DNA from: Vibrio amylolyticus
Lineage (GTDB): Bacteria > Pseudomonadota > Gammaproteobacteria > Enterobacterales > Vibrionaceae
DNA length: 64,000 nucleotides
Reading direction: 5' to 3'
NCBI RefSeq assembly: GCF_023145695.1
Contig: NZ_JAJHVV010000004.1
Coordinates: forward strand, 186,001 to 250,000
Shown: positions 8,615 to 18,788 of the stretch, piece after piece
Position numbering within the stretch: position 1 is the stretch's first letter
Layout of the letters: the number at the start of each line of letters is the position of its first letter
The notes under the pieces: generated by a model
What the model was told of the DNA's origin: nothing
Database searches by the model: none
The model's input: the letters and a program-made list of their open reading frames with translations, nothing else
Translations under genes and position numbers: made by a program

Positions 8615-9589
8615 CTATGCCCTAGGAAATGAAAAAGCCGTTACCTCATCAATGTGCTGACAATCCAGAGCCAACATAACCAAGCGATCAATTCCTAACG
8701 CAACACCGGCGCAGTTAGGAAAGCCAGCTTCCAATGCTGAGACCAAATTCAAATCAATTGGCTGCTTAGCTAAGCCCATCTCAAGGCGTTTATGATTATC
8801 TTGCTCAAAGCGTGCGAGTTGCTCTTTGGCGTTATCCAGTTCGTGAAAACCATTGGCTAGTTCAATGCCTTTGAAATAGACCTCAAAGCGATCAGCAACT
8901 CGCTTATCTTTGGTGTTTATTTTTGCTAAAGCCGCTTGCGATGCAGGAAAGTCATAAACCATAGCAGGTGCATTCTGGCCTATCTTAGGTTCAATGCCGA
9001 TACAAAACAAAAGCTGTAGTAACGTATCTCTATCTTGTTCATTCTCTGCGATATCACTTAAACCAAGCTTATTTGCTGCCTCTTTCAAAGTATCCATTGA
9101 ACCTTCCAACGGGCATACACCTAAAACATCAATAAATGCTTGTTGATACGTTATCTTTTTAGCCCCTTGGCAACCCAAAACTTGCTGTAATAGTTCATCC
9201 ATTTCATCCATCAGCTGATGATGGTCAAAATCAACACGATACCACTCCAACATAGTGAACTCTGGGTTATGGTAACGACCGTTCTCTTCATTACGAAAAG
9301 ACTTACATATCTGATAAATACAGCCGCTGCCAGCCGCTAATAAACGCTTCATGTGGAATTCTGGGCTGGTCATGAAATAGAGTTGACGACCGTGCGCATA
9401 GTCAGGCCCAACAAACGTTGTTTTGAACGTATGCAGGTGAATATCGGTCACCGTTGCGTGACTCATTGCGGGTGTGTCCACCTCAAGTACGTCTCTATTG
9501 GTAAAAAACTGACGGATAGTAGCCACAATACTGGCACGCTTTCTAAGTTGCTCAATAGTCGCACTTGGTTGCCAAGTTTGCTCTGTCAT
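8615..9589 (-). CDS. epmA: Elongation factor P--(R)-beta-lysine ligase
   Basis: A 324-residue class II lysyl-tRNA-synthetase-like protein without the anticodon-binding domain, the known form of EpmA (PoxA/GenX/YjeA). It attaches (R)-beta-lysine to a conserved lysine of EF-P. Class II motifs are visible: [16 protein letters not shown] (motif 1), [20 protein letters not shown] (motif 2) and [14 protein letters not shown] (motif 3). It is divergent from frdABCD, the same arrangement as in E. coli. Confidence 0.95.
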   Translation of the reverse strand: MTEQTWQPSATIEQLRKRASIVATIRQFFTNRDVLEVDTPAMSHATVTDIHLHTFKTTFVGPDYAHGRQLYFMTSPEFHMKRLLAAGSGCIYQICKSFRNEENGRYHNPEFTMLEWYRVDFDHHQLMDEMDELLQQVLGCQGAKKITYQQAFIDVLGVCPLEGSMDTLKEAANKLGLSDIAENEQDRDTLLQLLFCIGIEPKIGQNAPAMVYDFPASQAALAKINTKDKRVADRFEVYFKGIELANGFHELDNAKEQLARFEQDNHKRLEMGLAKQPIDLNLVSALEAGFPNCAGVALGIDRLVMLALDCQHIDEVTAFSFPRA

Positions 9590-9964
9590 TCTCTGGTCAT
9601 CTCACTCATTTTATACTGGCTCTATTCTAGCGATAAACACTGACCGCTAACATCCTATTTATCGCCGATTTTCTTCTCTTCGATTCCGTGCAGTTTTTAG
9701 TCAAGCCATTGGGAATGGTGACATCAATCACACAAAATAGAATAAGTATGCTCATGTTTGCATTTCTGATGAAAAAGCCTGACTGAATCAATTTATTCGT
9801 CATTCTGCTCTTCTAAACTGGCTTGGTCGTCAAAAGGCACTCTTGATATTTTGCTTGATAAAGCACGTTTAGAATCAAGGCCTAATATCAATATAAAGAC
9901 TCTAGGGGCAGCAAGTTAGCGAACCTAGCATTCAATAATAACAATCACTCACTGGAGGATAACT
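9590..9964. other. epmA-frdA divergent intergenic region
   Basis: This 375-bp gap must hold the promoters of epmA (leftward) and frdABCD (rightward). One CRP-like site is visible at 9717-9732. I looked for a TTGAT-N4-ATCAA FNR palindrome, expected for a fumarate reductase operon, and did not find a convincing one. Confidence 0.6.
9717..9732. promoter_or_regulatory. CRP-like binding site (candidate)
   Basis: GGTGA-CATCAA-TCACA matches 9 of 10 core positions of TGTGA-N6-TCACA. It lies about 245 bp before frdA and 130 bp after the epmA start, so either gene could be the target. Confidence 0.5.
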
Positions 9965-11776
9965 GTGCAAACTATTACCACAGATATCGCGGTCATCGGC
10001 GCTGGTGGCGCTGGTCTTCGTACTGCTATTGCGGCTGCGGAAGCAAACCCTGACTTAGAAGTCGCACTCATTTCCAAAGTTTATCCTATGCGCTCCCATA
10101 CGGTTGCCGCAGAAGGTGGATCCGCAGCTGTTATCAAGGATGAAGACAGTCTAGACAATCACTTCAACGATACTGTTGGCGGTGGTGACTGGCTATGTGA
10201 ACAGGACGTTGTTGAATATTTCGTTAAAAACGCAACCCGTGAAATGATCCAAATGGAGCAATGGGGTTGTCCGTGGAGTCGTAAAGAGAATGGCGAAGTT
10301 AACGTTCGTCGTTTCGGTGGGATGAAAGTAGAGCGTACATGGTTTGCCGCAGATAAAACCGGCTTCCACATGCTTCACACCCTATTCCAAACCTCAATGA
10401 AGTACAGCCAAATCAATCGTTTTGATGAGTACTTTGTGGTTGATCTTCTTGTTGAAGATGGTGAAATCCAAGGCCTTATTGCTATTCATATGGCGGAAGG
10501 CGAGCTTATTACTATTCGCGCTAAATCCGTTGTTCTTGCAACAGGCGGTGCTGGTCGTGTGTATCACTGTAATACCAACGGCGGCATCGTAACGGGCGAT
10601 GGCATGGCGATGGCCTATCGTCACGGCGTACCACTGCGTGATATGGAGTTTGTTCAATACCACCCAACCGGTCTACCGGGGACAGGTATCTTGATGACTG
10701 AAGGTTGTCGTGGTGAAGGCGGGATTATCGTCAACAAGAATGGCTACCGTTACCTACAAGATTACGGCATGGGTCCTGAAACCCCAGTCGGCGAGCCTAA
10801 GAATAAATACATGGAACTGGGTCCGCGTGACAAAGTATCCCAAGCGTTCTGGCATGAGCAGCAAAAAGGCAACACCATCAAGCACCCGCTCGGTGATGTG
10901 GTTCACCTTGATCTACGCCACCTTGGTGAAGAGTACTTGCAAGAGCGTCTACCGTTCATCTGTGAGCTATCAAAAGCATACGTGAACGTTGATCCAGCCA
11001 AAGAACCAATTCCAATTCGCCCTACCGTTCACTACACCATGGGTGGCATTGAAACCAATGGCGATTGTGAAACTCAAATCAAAGGTTTATTCGCGGTCGG
11101 TGAATGTGCCTCTGTCGGTCTTCACGGTGCTAACCGTTTAGGTTCTAACTCTCTCGCTGAGTTTGTTGTCTTTGGCCGCGTTGCAGGTGAAAACGCAGTG
11201 AAGCGCGCTGAAGAATTCAAAGGCTGGAACGAGGAGTCTATTGATAAACAAGTGAAAGCCGTTGAAGCACGCATTGCTGCTATCTTGGCTCAAGATGGTG
11301 ATGAGAACTGGGCGGATATCCGAACTGAGATGGGTCACACCATGGAAGCGGGTTGTGGTATCTACCGCCAAGAAGATCTGATGCAAGCGACAATCGATAA
11401 GATCACTGAGCTTAAAGCACGCTACAAAAACATTGGCATTAAAGATAAAGGTAAAGTCTTTAATACAGACCTTCTTTACGCAATTGAAGTGGGTTACGGC
11501 CTTGAAGTTGCTGAAGCTATGGTTCATTCCGCAATTCTACGTAAAGAGTCTCGTGGGGCTCATCAACGTTTAGATGAAGAGTGTACTGAACGCGATGACG
11601 TCAATTTCTTGAAGCACTCTTTGGCTTATTTCCAAGAAGATGCCGCGCCAAACATCGATTATCGTGATGTCACCATCACTAAGTCTCAACCGAAAGCGCG
11701 CCTATACGGTGAAGCTGCTGAAAAAGCGGCGGCAGAGGAAGCTGCTCAAGAAAAACAGAAAGAGGAGCAAGAGTAA
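9965..11776 (+). CDS. frdA: Fumarate reductase flavoprotein subunit
   Basis: Catalytic subunit of the menaquinol:fumarate reductase used in anaerobic respiration; it faces the cytoplasm. The FAD-binding GAGGAGLRT motif is at residues 12-20, and the histidine that binds FAD covalently is His45 in [11 protein letters not shown]. The substrate loop with HPTGLPGTG and the active-site [10 protein letters not shown] segment are present. The 603 residues match E. coli FrdA. Translation starts at a GTG at 9965, preceded by GGAGG. The C-terminus ends in an acidic Ala/Glu/Lys tail. First of four genes, overlapping frdB by one base. Confidence 0.97.
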   Translation: MQTITTDIAVIGAGGAGLRTAIAAAEANPDLEVALISKVYPMRSHTVAAEGGSAAVIKDEDSLDNHFNDTVGGGDWLCEQDVVEYFVKNATREMIQMEQWGCPWSRKENGEVNVRRFGGMKVERTWFAADKTGFHMLHTLFQTSMKYSQINRFDEYFVVDLLVEDGEIQGLIAIHMAEGELITIRAKSVVLATGGAGRVYHCNTNGGIVTGDGMAMAYRHGVPLRDMEFVQYHPTGLPGTGILMTEGCRGEGGIIVNKNGYRYLQDYGMGPETPVGEPKNKYMELGPRDKVSQAFWHEQQKGNTIKHPLGDVVHLDLRHLGEEYLQERLPFICELSKAYVNVDPAKEPIPIRPTVHYTMGGIETNGDCETQIKGLFAVGECASVGLHGANRLGSNSLAEFVVFGRVAGENAVKRAEEFKGWNEESIDKQVKAVEARIAAILAQDGDENWADIRTEMGHTMEAGCGIYRQEDLMQATIDKITELKARYKNIGIKDKGKVFNTDLLYAIEVGYGLEVAEAMVHSAILRKESRGAHQRLDEECTERDDVNFLKHSLAYFQEDAAPNIDYRDVTITKSQPKARLYGEAAEKAAAEEAAQEKQKEEQE

Positions 11777-12534
11777 TGCCTGCGAATCGAATTCAAAAAA
11801 TAGACATACTGCGCTATGACCCAGCAAAAGACAGCGAGCCGCATAAGCAAGCGTTCGAGATTCCATTTGACGATACCATGTCAGTGCTCGATGCGATTGG
11901 TTACATCAAAGATAACCTAGACAAAGATCTCTCTTACCGTTGGTCTTGTCGTATGGCAATCTGTGGTTCGTGTGGAATCATGGTCAATGGCGTACCAAAA
12001 CTGGCTTGTAAATGCTTCTTACGTGATTACCCTGACGGTTTAACCATTGAACCTCTTGCTAATTTCCCAATTGAGAAAGATCTGATTGTTGATATGACGC
12101 CATTCATTGAGCGTCTTGAAGCGGTTAAGCCTTATATCCTTGGTAATGATCGCACTCCAGAAGATGGCACCAACATTCAAACGCCTGAACAGATGGCGAA
12201 ATATAAGCAATTTGCTGGCTGTATCAACTGTGGCCTGTGCTACGCAGCCTGTCCTCAGTTTGGTTTGAACCCAGAGTTTATTGGCCCTGCAGCATTAACG
12301 CTTGCACACCGCTATAACCTAGATAGCCGTGATAACGGTAAGAGTGAACGCATGGGGATCATCAATGGCGACAACGGTGCATGGGGCTGTACGTTTGTCG
12401 GTTACTGCTCTGATGTTTGCCCTAAAAACGTTGACCCTGCTGCTGCGGTAAACCAAGGCAAGATTGAATCTTCAATGGATTTTGTCATTGCAATGCTAAA
12501 GCCTGACGGAACAAAACAGAAAGAGGAGGCATAA
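11776..12534 (+). CDS. frdB: Fumarate reductase iron-sulfur subunit
   Basis: Passes electrons from the membrane quinol to FrdA. Three cysteine groups are visible: [10 protein letters not shown]...C for the [2Fe-2S] centre, [12 protein letters not shown] for the [4Fe-4S] centre and [12 protein letters not shown] for the [3Fe-4S] centre. The 252 residues are normal. Its ATG shares one base with the frdA stop (TAATG), so synthesis is coupled. Confidence 0.97.
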   Translation: MPANRIQKIDILRYDPAKDSEPHKQAFEIPFDDTMSVLDAIGYIKDNLDKDLSYRWSCRMAICGSCGIMVNGVPKLACKCFLRDYPDGLTIEPLANFPIEKDLIVDMTPFIERLEAVKPYILGNDRTPEDGTNIQTPEQMAKYKQFAGCINCGLCYAACPQFGLNPEFIGPAALTLAHRYNLDSRDNGKSERMGIINGDNGAWGCTFVGYCSDVCPKNVDPAAAVNQGKIESSMDFVIAMLKPDGTKQKEEA

Positions 12535-12536
12535 GG

Positions 12537-12920
12537 ATGAGTAATCGTAAACCTTACGTTCGTGAAATGAAGCGTACTTGGTGGAGCAATCACCCTTTCT
12601 ACCGCTTCTATATGTTGCGTGAAGCAACAGTGCTACCTCTGATCTTATTTACACTGTTTCTTACAGTTGGATTAGCGTCATTGGTCAAAGGCCCTGAAGC
12701 ATGGGGAACATGGCTAAGCTTTATGGCAAACCCTATAGTCGTTGCCATTAATATCGTTGCTCTTGCCGGAAGCTTACTTCATGCGCACACCTTCTTTGGC
12801 ATGATGCCGCAAGTCATGCCACTTCGACTGAAAGGCAAACTTATCGATAAGAAAGTGATTGTATTGTCTCAATGGGCAGCGGTAGCGTTTATCTCACTCA
12901 TTGTACTCATCATCGTTTAA
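12537..12920 (+). CDS. frdC: Fumarate reductase membrane anchor FrdC
   Basis: A 127-residue membrane anchor with three hydrophobic helices (about residues 29-51, 65-85 and 105-127). The N-terminal [10 protein letters not shown] and the [13 protein letters not shown] segment after helix 2 are typical of FrdC. With FrdD it forms the quinol-binding membrane domain. It starts 2 bp after frdB, with a GGAGG site inside the frdB end. Confidence 0.95.
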   Translation: MSNRKPYVREMKRTWWSNHPFYRFYMLREATVLPLILFTLFLTVGLASLVKGPEAWGTWLSFMANPIVVAINIVALAGSLLHAHTFFGMMPQVMPLRLKGKLIDKKVIVLSQWAAVAFISLIVLIIV

Positions 12921-12930
12921 GGAGCATATT

Positions 12931-13311
12931 GTGGTTACAAACAACTATAAAGTGAACAAAACCCCAAGCCGCTCTGATGAGCCTATCTGGTGGGGATTGT
13001 TCGGTGCGGGTGGTACATGGTTTGCCATGATCACGCCTGTAACCGTATTGGTACTCGGAATTCTTGCACCACTGGGAATCATTGATGCGGAGGCTCTTAG
13101 CTATGAGCGTGTCAGCAACTTTACCACCAGCATCATTGGCGCGCTATTTATCATAGGAACACTAGCATTACCGATGTGGCATGCAATGCACCGACTACAT
13201 CACGGTATGCATGATCTCAAGATTCATGCTGGCGTTGTGGGTAAGATTGGCTGCTACTTCTTCGCGGCAATGATCAGTGTACTTTCCATCATCTTTATTT
13301 TGATGATTTAG
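12931..13311 (+). CDS. frdD: Fumarate reductase membrane anchor FrdD
   Basis: A 126-residue protein with three membrane helices and the FrdD segment [12 protein letters not shown] near its start and [11 protein letters not shown] between helices 2 and 3. I choose the GTG at 12931 because AAGGAG lies 6-8 nt upstream and it gives the usual N-terminus; a start at 12901 would overlap frdC by 20 bp with no ribosome site. Last gene of the operon, followed by a good terminator. Confidence 0.94.
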   Translation: MVTNNYKVNKTPSRSDEPIWWGLFGAGGTWFAMITPVTVLVLGILAPLGIIDAEALSYERVSNFTTSIIGALFIIGTLALPMWHAMHRLHHGMHDLKIHAGVVGKIGCYFFAAMISVLSIIFILMI

Positions 13312-13343
13312 TGCCTAGCTAGAATCTATTTCTCTTCAAAGTT

Positions 13344-13380
13344 AAACCACCTACGCTCTTGCTAGGTGGTTTTTTCTTTT
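13344..13380 (+). terminator. Terminator of frdABCD
   Basis: A perfect 9-bp stem (AACCACCTA/TAGGTGGTT, 13345-13353 and 13363-13371) with a 9-nt loop is followed by a T-rich run. Confidence 0.88.
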
Positions 13381-13462
13381 CTGTTCTGCTTTTCCAAAAG
13401 TCTCTTCTTTTTATTCCAGCCTGATAAGAATCAGTTATGAGCGTAATAACTATCTTTTCAAT

Positions 13463-13475
13463 TGTACAGTGTACA
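13463..13475. promoter_or_regulatory. Palindrome TGTACA-G-TGTACA upstream of the outer-membrane protein gene
   Basis: A perfect inverted repeat with a 1-bp spacer, 67 bp before the start at 13542. Possible operator; the regulator is unknown. Confidence 0.4.
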
Positions 13476-13490
13476 CAATCCGTCACATCG

Positions 13491-13509
13491 AATTGAACGG
13501 CGTTCAATT
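13491..13509. promoter_or_regulatory. Palindrome AATTGAAC-GGC-GTTCAATT upstream of the outer-membrane protein gene
   Basis: A perfect 8-bp inverted repeat with a 3-bp spacer, 33 bp before the start codon at 13542, near where a promoter or early leader would lie. Possible operator, or a leader hairpin if transcribed. Confidence 0.45.
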
Positions 13510-13541
13510 AATTATTTAGACTAACTTTACGAGATTGAAAA

Positions 13542-14141
13542 ATGAAAAAAGTAATTGGTTTGGCTCTACTTGCTGCAGTTTCTGCTCCTTCTGCATTCGC
13601 GACTTCTGTTAACTACTTTGCCGGTGGTGGTTTTGGTTCTCATTATTCTGAAATGAAGGGGTATGGTACGACATTAGATGACCGTACTGGTGCATTTCAC
13701 ATCCGTGGTGGTGCATACATCAACGATGTTCACCGTGTAACACTAACAGGTAACTTCGCTGGCGATGCTGAACTATTTTCTGCTTCAGGTAATGTTGCAG
13801 GTGATGATATCTCAATTAACGGCGAGCTGAATCAAAATGAATGGTTGGCATCATACGACTATGTTCATGCTATCAATAATGAGTTTTCGGTATTTGGCGG
13901 TGTCAGTGCTGGCTTTGTCAAAAATAAGACCACTATCTCATGGGATATAAATGGGACTCCAGATTCAGACTCTCATAGTGAAACTGACTTTGCAGTTGGC
14001 GCTCAAGTGGGTGTTCAGTACACGTTAACCAAAGAACTATCTATTGATGGTACTTACCGCAATATGGGTAAATCTTTGAATGAAGATGGCATAAAAGTTA
14101 CTGGTAGCGAATTCGCTATTTCTCTGGACTATCGTTTCTAA
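13542..14141 (+). CDS. Small outer-membrane beta-barrel protein
   Basis: A 199-residue exported protein: signal peptide MKKVIGLALLAAVSAPSAFA, then amphipathic beta-strands and a terminal LDYRF, the C-terminal aromatic signature of outer-membrane barrels. Size and pattern fit an eight-stranded barrel of the OmpA-like/OmpW-like porin-fold superfamily (OMP_b-brl type). No specific function can be named. It is monocistronic, with its own terminator and two palindromes upstream, so it may be a regulated surface protein. Confidence 0.75.
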   Translation: MKKVIGLALLAAVSAPSAFATSVNYFAGGGFGSHYSEMKGYGTTLDDRTGAFHIRGGAYINDVHRVTLTGNFAGDAELFSASGNVAGDDISINGELNQNEWLASYDYVHAINNEFSVFGGVSAGFVKNKTTISWDINGTPDSDSHSETDFAVGAQVGVQYTLTKELSIDGTYRNMGKSLNEDGIKVTGSEFAISLDYRF

Positions 14142-14187
14142 TTATCCAGTTTAGTCTATTGGACTTTAGCTCTTGAATTAGAAATAA

Positions 14188-14220
14188 AAAGGGTTGGCAC
14201 TATGCCAACCCTTTCTCGTT
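14188..14220. terminator. Bidirectional terminator between the outer-membrane protein gene and hslU
   Basis: A 12-bp perfect stem (14188-14199 with 14203-14214) with T-rich tails on both strands lies between convergent genes. Confidence 0.88.
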
Positions 14221-14244
14221 CTTATCTAATTGAGCAATTATTCG

Positions 14245-15579
14245 TTAAAGAATAAAGCGGCTGAGATCTTCATTTTCAACCAACTCACCTAAACAGTCTT
14301 TCACATACTTAGCATCAATAGTTAAGCTTGTGCCTGCTTTGTCTGTTGCTTCAAATGAAATCTCATCCATCAAACGCTCCATGACCGTATGCAGACGACG
14401 CGCACCAATGTTTTCAGTCGTTTCATTCACATGCCATGCGGCTTCAGCAATTTGCGTAATGCCATCTTCAGTGAAGCTAACGTCTACATCTTCCGTTTTC
14501 ATTAGCGCAATATATTGCTCTGTCAGTGACGCTTTCGGCTCGGTTAAGATGCGCTTAAAGTCATTACTTGAAAGTGCTTCCAGCTCTACACGAATAGGTA
14601 GACGTCCTTGAAGCTCAGGAATAAGATCAGATGGCTTAGACACTTGGAATGCACCTGAGGTAACAAACAAGATGTGGTCAGTTTTTACCATGCCATGCTT
14701 AGTTGAAACTGTGCTGCCTTCAATCAATGGTAGTAGATCACGCTGAACACCTTCACGTGACACGTCTGGGCCTGAGCTGTCACCGCGCTTACAGATCTTG
14801 TCGATTTCATCGATGAAGACAATACCGTTATTCTCTACATTGTAGATAGAGTTCTCTTTCAGCTCTTCTTGATTAACCAGTTTTGCCGCTTCTTCTTCTG
14901 TTAATGCTTTAAAAGCGTCTTTGATTTTTAGCTTACGCTTTTTCTTGGTATCGCCCGCTAAATTCTGGAACATCCCTTGAAGCTGATTGGTCATCTCTTC
15001 CATGCCAGGAGGAGACATGATCTCTACGCCCATTTGCGGCGCGGCAACATCAATTTCAATCTCTTTGTCGTCGAGCTTACCCTCACGTAACTTCTTACGG
15101 AAAATTTGACGAGTGTTCGATGATGTATCTGTTGATTTATCGCTCTCACCCCAAGCGTCACGCGCTGGTGGTAATAGAGCATCAAGAATTCGCTCTTCAG
15201 CCTGCTCTTCAGCGCGGAATTGCACTTTTTCCATCGCCTGCTGATGCGTCATTTTAATCGCCACATCGGTTAGGTCACGGATAATGGTTTCAACTTCTTT
15301 ACCCACGTAGCCCACTTCAGTGAACTTAGTCGCTTCTACTTTAATAAAAGGCGCATTCGCCAGTTTCGCCAGGCGGCGAGCAATTTCCGTCTTACCCACA
15401 CCTGTTGGGCCAATCATAAGAATGTTCTTTGGTGTTACTTCAACGCGCAAGCTCTCTTCTAACTGCATTCGACGCCAGCGGTTACGCAGTGCAATGGCGA
15501 CTGAACGTTTAGCTTGATCTTGACCAATAATGTGGCGGTTAAGTTCGTGAACAATTTCACGAGGAGTCATTTCAGACAT
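14245..15579 (-). CDS. hslU: ATP-dependent protease ATPase subunit HslU
   Basis: AAA+ unfoldase that feeds substrates to the HslV peptidase. Walker A ([15 protein letters not shown], about residues 57-71) and Walker B ([11 protein letters not shown], about 252-262) are intact, with the inserted I domain between them and a sensor region near the C-terminus ([10 protein letters not shown]). The 444 residues and the C-terminal end LSRFIL, which docks into HslV, are typical. It is 72 bp downstream of hslV with an AAGGAA site; the two genes form one heat-shock operon. Confidence 0.97.
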   Translation of the reverse strand: MSEMTPREIVHELNRHIIGQDQAKRSVAIALRNRWRRMQLEESLRVEVTPKNILMIGPTGVGKTEIARRLAKLANAPFIKVEATKFTEVGYVGKEVETIIRDLTDVAIKMTHQQAMEKVQFRAEEQAEERILDALLPPARDAWGESDKSTDTSSNTRQIFRKKLREGKLDDKEIEIDVAAPQMGVEIMSPPGMEEMTNQLQGMFQNLAGDTKKKRKLKIKDAFKALTEEEAAKLVNQEELKENSIYNVENNGIVFIDEIDKICKRGDSSGPDVSREGVQRDLLPLIEGSTVSTKHGMVKTDHILFVTSGAFQVSKPSDLIPELQGRLPIRVELEALSSNDFKRILTEPKASLTEQYIALMKTEDVDVSFTEDGITQIAEAAWHVNETTENIGARRLHTVMERLMDEISFEATDKAGTSLTIDAKYVKDCLGELVENEDLSRFIL

Positions 15580-15651
15580 ATTGTTTTCCTTAAAACGGTA
15601 TCACTTACTATTTTTGTTTTTGTTCTGCTTTATCCAACTTAATGGCAGCAA

Positions 15652-16206
15652 TTACTCCGCTTTAGCGGCAAGAATATCAGCAGGAATTTCTAGTTCTTCA
15701 ATAGTATGGTGTTGGTTAGTGAAGACACAGATATCGCCAGCTATCTTCAGTGATTTTTGTGCAACTTCTAGTGCGTCTAATTCGGTATTTTCTAGTAGTG
15801 CTGTCGCCGCAGCTTGAGCAAAGTTACCACCAGAGCCAATCGCAATCAGATCATTCTCAGGCTGAACCACATCGCCATTACCTGTGATGATTAATGATGC
15901 TGTCTCATCAGCAACGGCCAGTAGCGCTTCAAGCTTACGAAGTGCGCGATCGCTGCGCCAATCTTTCGCCAATTCAACCGCCGCTTTCGTCAGGTGACCC
16001 TGATGCATTTGTAGCTTGCTTTCAAAACGCTCAAATAGAGTAAATGCATCGGCTGTACTACCAGCAAAACCAGCGAGAACCTTGTTGTTATATAGGCGGC
16101 GTACTTTTTTAGCATTACCTTTCATTACGGTATTACCAAGCGATACTTGTCCATCTCCCGCGATAACGACTTTATTATTTCGACGTACAGATACAATGGT
16201 AGTCAC
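15652..16206 (-). CDS. hslV: ATP-dependent protease peptidase subunit HslV
   Basis: Proteasome-beta-like peptidase. The catalytic threonine is Thr2 ([22 protein letters not shown]), exposed after Met removal. The AGDGQ and GSGGN segments are conserved, and 184 residues is normal. It starts with GTG at 16206, preceded by AAGAGG. A heat-shock promoter is visible upstream. Confidence 0.97.
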   Translation of the reverse strand: MTTIVSVRRNNKVVIAGDGQVSLGNTVMKGNAKKVRRLYNNKVLAGFAGSTADAFTLFERFESKLQMHQGHLTKAAVELAKDWRSDRALRKLEALLAVADETASLIITGNGDVVQPENDLIAIGSGGNFAQAAATALLENTELDALEVAQKSLKIAGDICVFTNQHHTIEELEIPADILAAKAE

Positions 16207-16514
16207 GAGTAGGGCCTCTTATTCTTAAATAGGGAATTACCCAATGATATGCGGACTGAATAATCAAATTTCAAGTCATTAGCAAAGCGAGGTTCTCTTT
16301 TTGAGCACTGTACGATTAGAAACAAACTGCAACAAAAAAGATGGCAAATCACGATTTTAAAAACCTTCAAGAAAACAGGCAGATAAATTTTGTTCACGCT
16401 TCGAAGTTAATACCACTTAAGTAGTAACCAAACAATCGTGATATGGGTAACATTATTATTGCCATTCTTCCTCGAGAATCTAAGGACAAAATTATAAAAA
16501 GATAAGGGATTATT
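16207..16514. other. hslV upstream region
   Basis: This 308-bp gap holds the sigma-32 promoter of hslVU (16245-16275) and, on the other strand, whatever drives the small gene at 16515. A 64-codon frame on the minus strand here has no ribosome site, overlaps the promoter and looks non-coding. Confidence 0.6.
16245..16275 (-). promoter_or_regulatory. Sigma-32 heat-shock promoter of hslVU
   Basis: On the minus strand, CTTGAAA (16275-16269) and CCGCATATCA (16254-16245) are separated by 14 bp, a good fit to CTTGAAA-N13-15-CCCCATNTA. It lies about 40-70 bp upstream of the hslV GTG. Confidence 0.75.
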
Positions 16515-16760
16515 TTGAAAGCACAAACATTGGGCGGCTGCCACTCTCATACTAAAAACAAAGATTACCAATCACTTGCTCGCCACCTTGAACTGTCTGG
16601 CGGAAGCACAGTTGCAACGCTACTGGACTCGGCTTCCACTTATGTTAGCGGTTCGCCAATAAAGGTGATGAAAGAGATGCATAATCACGGTTATATCGAT
16701 TTGAACAATAACAAGGTTCAACTTTCAACGAACGGTGCTAAGCGCTTTTTGATAAAGTAA
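16515..16760 (+). CDS. Small hypothetical protein, possible winged-helix fold
   Basis: I do not recognise this gene. It encodes 81 residues from a TTG start at 16515 with a GGGAT sequence just upstream; no ATG occurs early in the frame. The N-terminus (LGGCHSHTKNKDYQSLARHLEL) has a Cys/His pair, and the C-terminal half (SPIKVMKEMHNHGYIDLNNNKVQLSTNGAKRFL) looks like the recognition helix and wing of a winged-helix domain, which is inference. Codon use is normal for the region and a strong terminator follows, which supports a real gene. Confidence 0.6.
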   Translation: MKAQTLGGCHSHTKNKDYQSLARHLELSGGSTVATLLDSASTYVSGSPIKVMKEMHNHGYIDLNNNKVQLSTNGAKRFLIK

Positions 16761-16780
16761 TTGGATGTTTAGATATGAGA

Positions 16781-16807
16781 AAGGCGATTCACTTGAATCG
16801 CCTTTTT
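16781..16807. terminator. Bidirectional terminator between the small hypothetical gene and ftsN
   Basis: An 11-bp inverted repeat (AAGGCGATTCA/TGAATCGCCTT) is followed by a T-run on the plus strand and TTTCTC on the minus strand. Confidence 0.82.
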
Positions 16808-16856
16808 ATTTGTTTCTCTTTCGTGATTTTTAGAAAAGTGAGAGAAATTCAGAGCT

Positions 16857-17414
16857 CTATTGCGCCTGCTTCCAAATCGCGCAAGGCTCTATCTTGGCAC
16901 GCTGCAATTTATGCCTGTCTCGCTCTGCATCACGCTTAAGTGTATAAGGGCCTAAAACAACACGATACCAACTGCTGCCCTCTTTCTTCCTGACTTCACT
17001 TTGAAGACCCTGGAAGGCGATATTCGCTTTACGCTCTTCAGCCTGGCTAGAGAGTTTAAACGCACCACACTGCATAATATATGGAATCTCAGAGACTACT
17101 TGCTCTTTCGCCTCAACCTCTACTTTTCGATTGGGCAGAGAGTCAACATAATCCCATTTTTCTTCCGGTGGTTTTGGTAACGCCGTTGCTGGTTTTGCTT
17201 TCGGCTTTGGCTTCACAACCGGTTTAGTGACTTGCGTTGGTGGTTCAGGGTCATTGCTGAGTGTATAAAGCCCATAGCCAAACGCCCCCAGTAAAATGAG
17301 TGCAATTAGCCCACTCCGCCAAGGTTTTCTTCCTGATGGGCGCTTTTTCGACGCTTTACCGCCAGTCGATTTTTTACCGCCTCGACCACGCTTTACATAA
17401 TCTTTATTTGCCAC
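16857..17414 (-). CDS. ftsN: Cell division protein FtsN
   Basis: Bitopic inner-membrane protein that triggers septal peptidoglycan synthesis. It has a basic cytoplasmic N-terminus (residues 1-32), one transmembrane helix (about 33-52), a Pro/Lys-rich periplasmic linker and a C-terminal SPOR domain (about 106-185) that binds denuded septal peptidoglycan. At 185 residues it is much shorter than E. coli FtsN (about 319); the difference is in the linker. The order priA-cytR-ftsN-hslV-hslU is conserved in gammaproteobacteria. Confidence 0.92.
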   Translation of the reverse strand: MANKDYVKRGRGGKKSTGGKASKKRPSGRKPWRSGLIALILLGAFGYGLYTLSNDPEPPTQVTKPVVKPKPKAKPATALPKPPEEKWDYVDSLPNRKVEVEAKEQVVSEIPYIMQCGAFKLSSQAEERKANIAFQGLQSEVRKKEGSSWYRVVLGPYTLKRDAERDRHKLQRAKIEPCAIWKQAQ

Positions 17415-17536
17415 GATTGAATATCAACATTGAAATCTCAGCACACATGGTAATTCAGTTTCATGAGGGATAACAGTACAGAAATGGAAGCAGCGCACCA
17501 ATATGCGCTGCCAGATCGTTAGTTTTTCGTAAGAAA

Positions 17537-18544
17537 TTACATCACACGCGGGGGCGCGGCACTTTGCCTCACGACCAGGTGCGTCTCAAGTAAGCGAGAG
17601 CCAGCACGTACATCATGCCCTCTAAGAAGCTCGAGCATCATTAACATCGCTTGGCGACCTATCTCATATCGAGGTTGCGAGATGGTCGTCAGTGGTGGAT
17701 CGCTGTATTGAGCAAACTGAATATCATCAAAGCCGACAACAGAAAGATCTTGTGGCACTCGCAAGCCTAGCTTTTTCGCTTCTTGAATGGCGCCAATGGC
17801 CATTACGTCACTATGACAGAAAATCGCAGTTGGCGGCTCAGGGAGCGCGAGTAATTGACGAACGGCTTTTGCGCCGGCTTCAAACGTAAAGTCACCATAA
17901 GCAGTATACGTCGGGTTCATCATGATGCCGCCACGTCTTAATGCTTGCTGATAACCTTGATGGCGGAACTGACACAAGACCGCATGTTGAGGGCCAGAAA
18001 TTTGTGCGACGCGTTTATGGCCCATTTGAGTTAAGTAATTCACAGCCTCAAATGCGGACGTTAAGTTATCAATATGAACCGTTGGAAGCTCTAGTTCAGG
18101 CGCAAATTCACATGCCATCACCATAGGTGGAAGGTTTTTCTGCTCTGCTTTGCTCACATCAAAAGGAAGATCGCTACCAAGCAGCAACATACCGTCAGCT
18201 TGCTTAGTGAAAACGAGATTTACAAAAGAAGATTCGCGTCTTTTTTGTTGTGAACTGTCGCCCAGAAGAACGAGATAACCGTGCTCCATCGCCGCATCTT
18301 CAATACCACGAATAATTTCAGAGAAATAAGGGTCGCAAATATCAGGGACAATGGTAACAATGGTTTTTGATTCATTTCGGCGCAAGTTGCGCGCCAAAGA
18401 GTTTGGTGAATAACCAGCTTCCAAAACAGCATCTTCAACACGCTTACGTGTCGACGAAGAAACTTTTTCCGGATTCATCAGAGCTCGAGACACAGTGGCG
18501 GTTGAGACTCCTGCAAGCTGGGCAACATCCTTCATTGTCGCCAT
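17537..18544 (-). CDS. cytR: LacI-family transcriptional repressor CytR
   Basis: A 335-residue LacI-type regulator: helix-turn-helix at residues 3-25 (MKDVAQLAGVSTATVSRALM), hinge near 50-60, then the ribose-binding-like ligand domain (VVGFDDIQFAQYSDPPLTTI). In E. coli CytR binds cytidine and represses nucleoside uptake and catabolism genes together with CRP. Assignment as CytR rather than another LacI member rests on sequence feel and the conserved position between priA and ftsN. Confidence 0.93.
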   Translation of the reverse strand: MATMKDVAQLAGVSTATVSRALMNPEKVSSSTRKRVEDAVLEAGYSPNSLARNLRRNESKTIVTIVPDICDPYFSEIIRGIEDAAMEHGYLVLLGDSSQQKRRESSFVNLVFTKQADGMLLLGSDLPFDVSKAEQKNLPPMVMACEFAPELELPTVHIDNLTSAFEAVNYLTQMGHKRVAQISGPQHAVLCQFRHQGYQQALRRGGIMMNPTYTAYGDFTFEAGAKAVRQLLALPEPPTAIFCHSDVMAIGAIQEAKKLGLRVPQDLSVVGFDDIQFAQYSDPPLTTISQPRYEIGRQAMLMMLELLRGHDVRAGSRLLETHLVVRQSAAPPRVM

Positions 18545-18704
18545 ATTTTTAACCCTCTTTTCCTTTGTATACAGCCATGCTGCATTGCATATAATTAAAG
18601 TTTTTATGGCGAACTGATGTTCACTCTTATTTTTCTATGTTCTGATAGTTTATTCATTTCTAAACATAAAGTTACGGTGAGATTAACACATTTTGCATTA
18701 GATG

Positions 18705-18720
18705 CGTGATGTGCCTCACA
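18705..18720. promoter_or_regulatory. CRP-like site upstream of cytR (candidate)
   Basis: CGTGA-TGTGCC-TCACA matches 9 of 10 core positions of the CRP consensus and lies 161 bp before the cytR start. In E. coli the cytR promoter is CRP-dependent, which fits. Confidence 0.5.
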
Positions 18721-18788
18721 ACTCATTCGTTTGTCATTTTCGAACTTAGTTACAAGTCACAGTTTGTCGCGTCCCTGACTACATCCAT

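Noticed and set aside
9590..9964. FNR site for frdABCD
   Set aside because: Several TTGAT or ATCAA halves occur, but none pair with the 4-bp spacing; only the CRP-like site was kept.
11138..11527. 129-codon minus-strand frame inside frdA
   Set aside because: Fully antisense to frdA, no family resemblance and no start signal.
16203..16397. 64-codon minus-strand frame upstream of hslV
   Set aside because: It overlaps the sigma-32 promoter and the hslV start and has no ribosome site.
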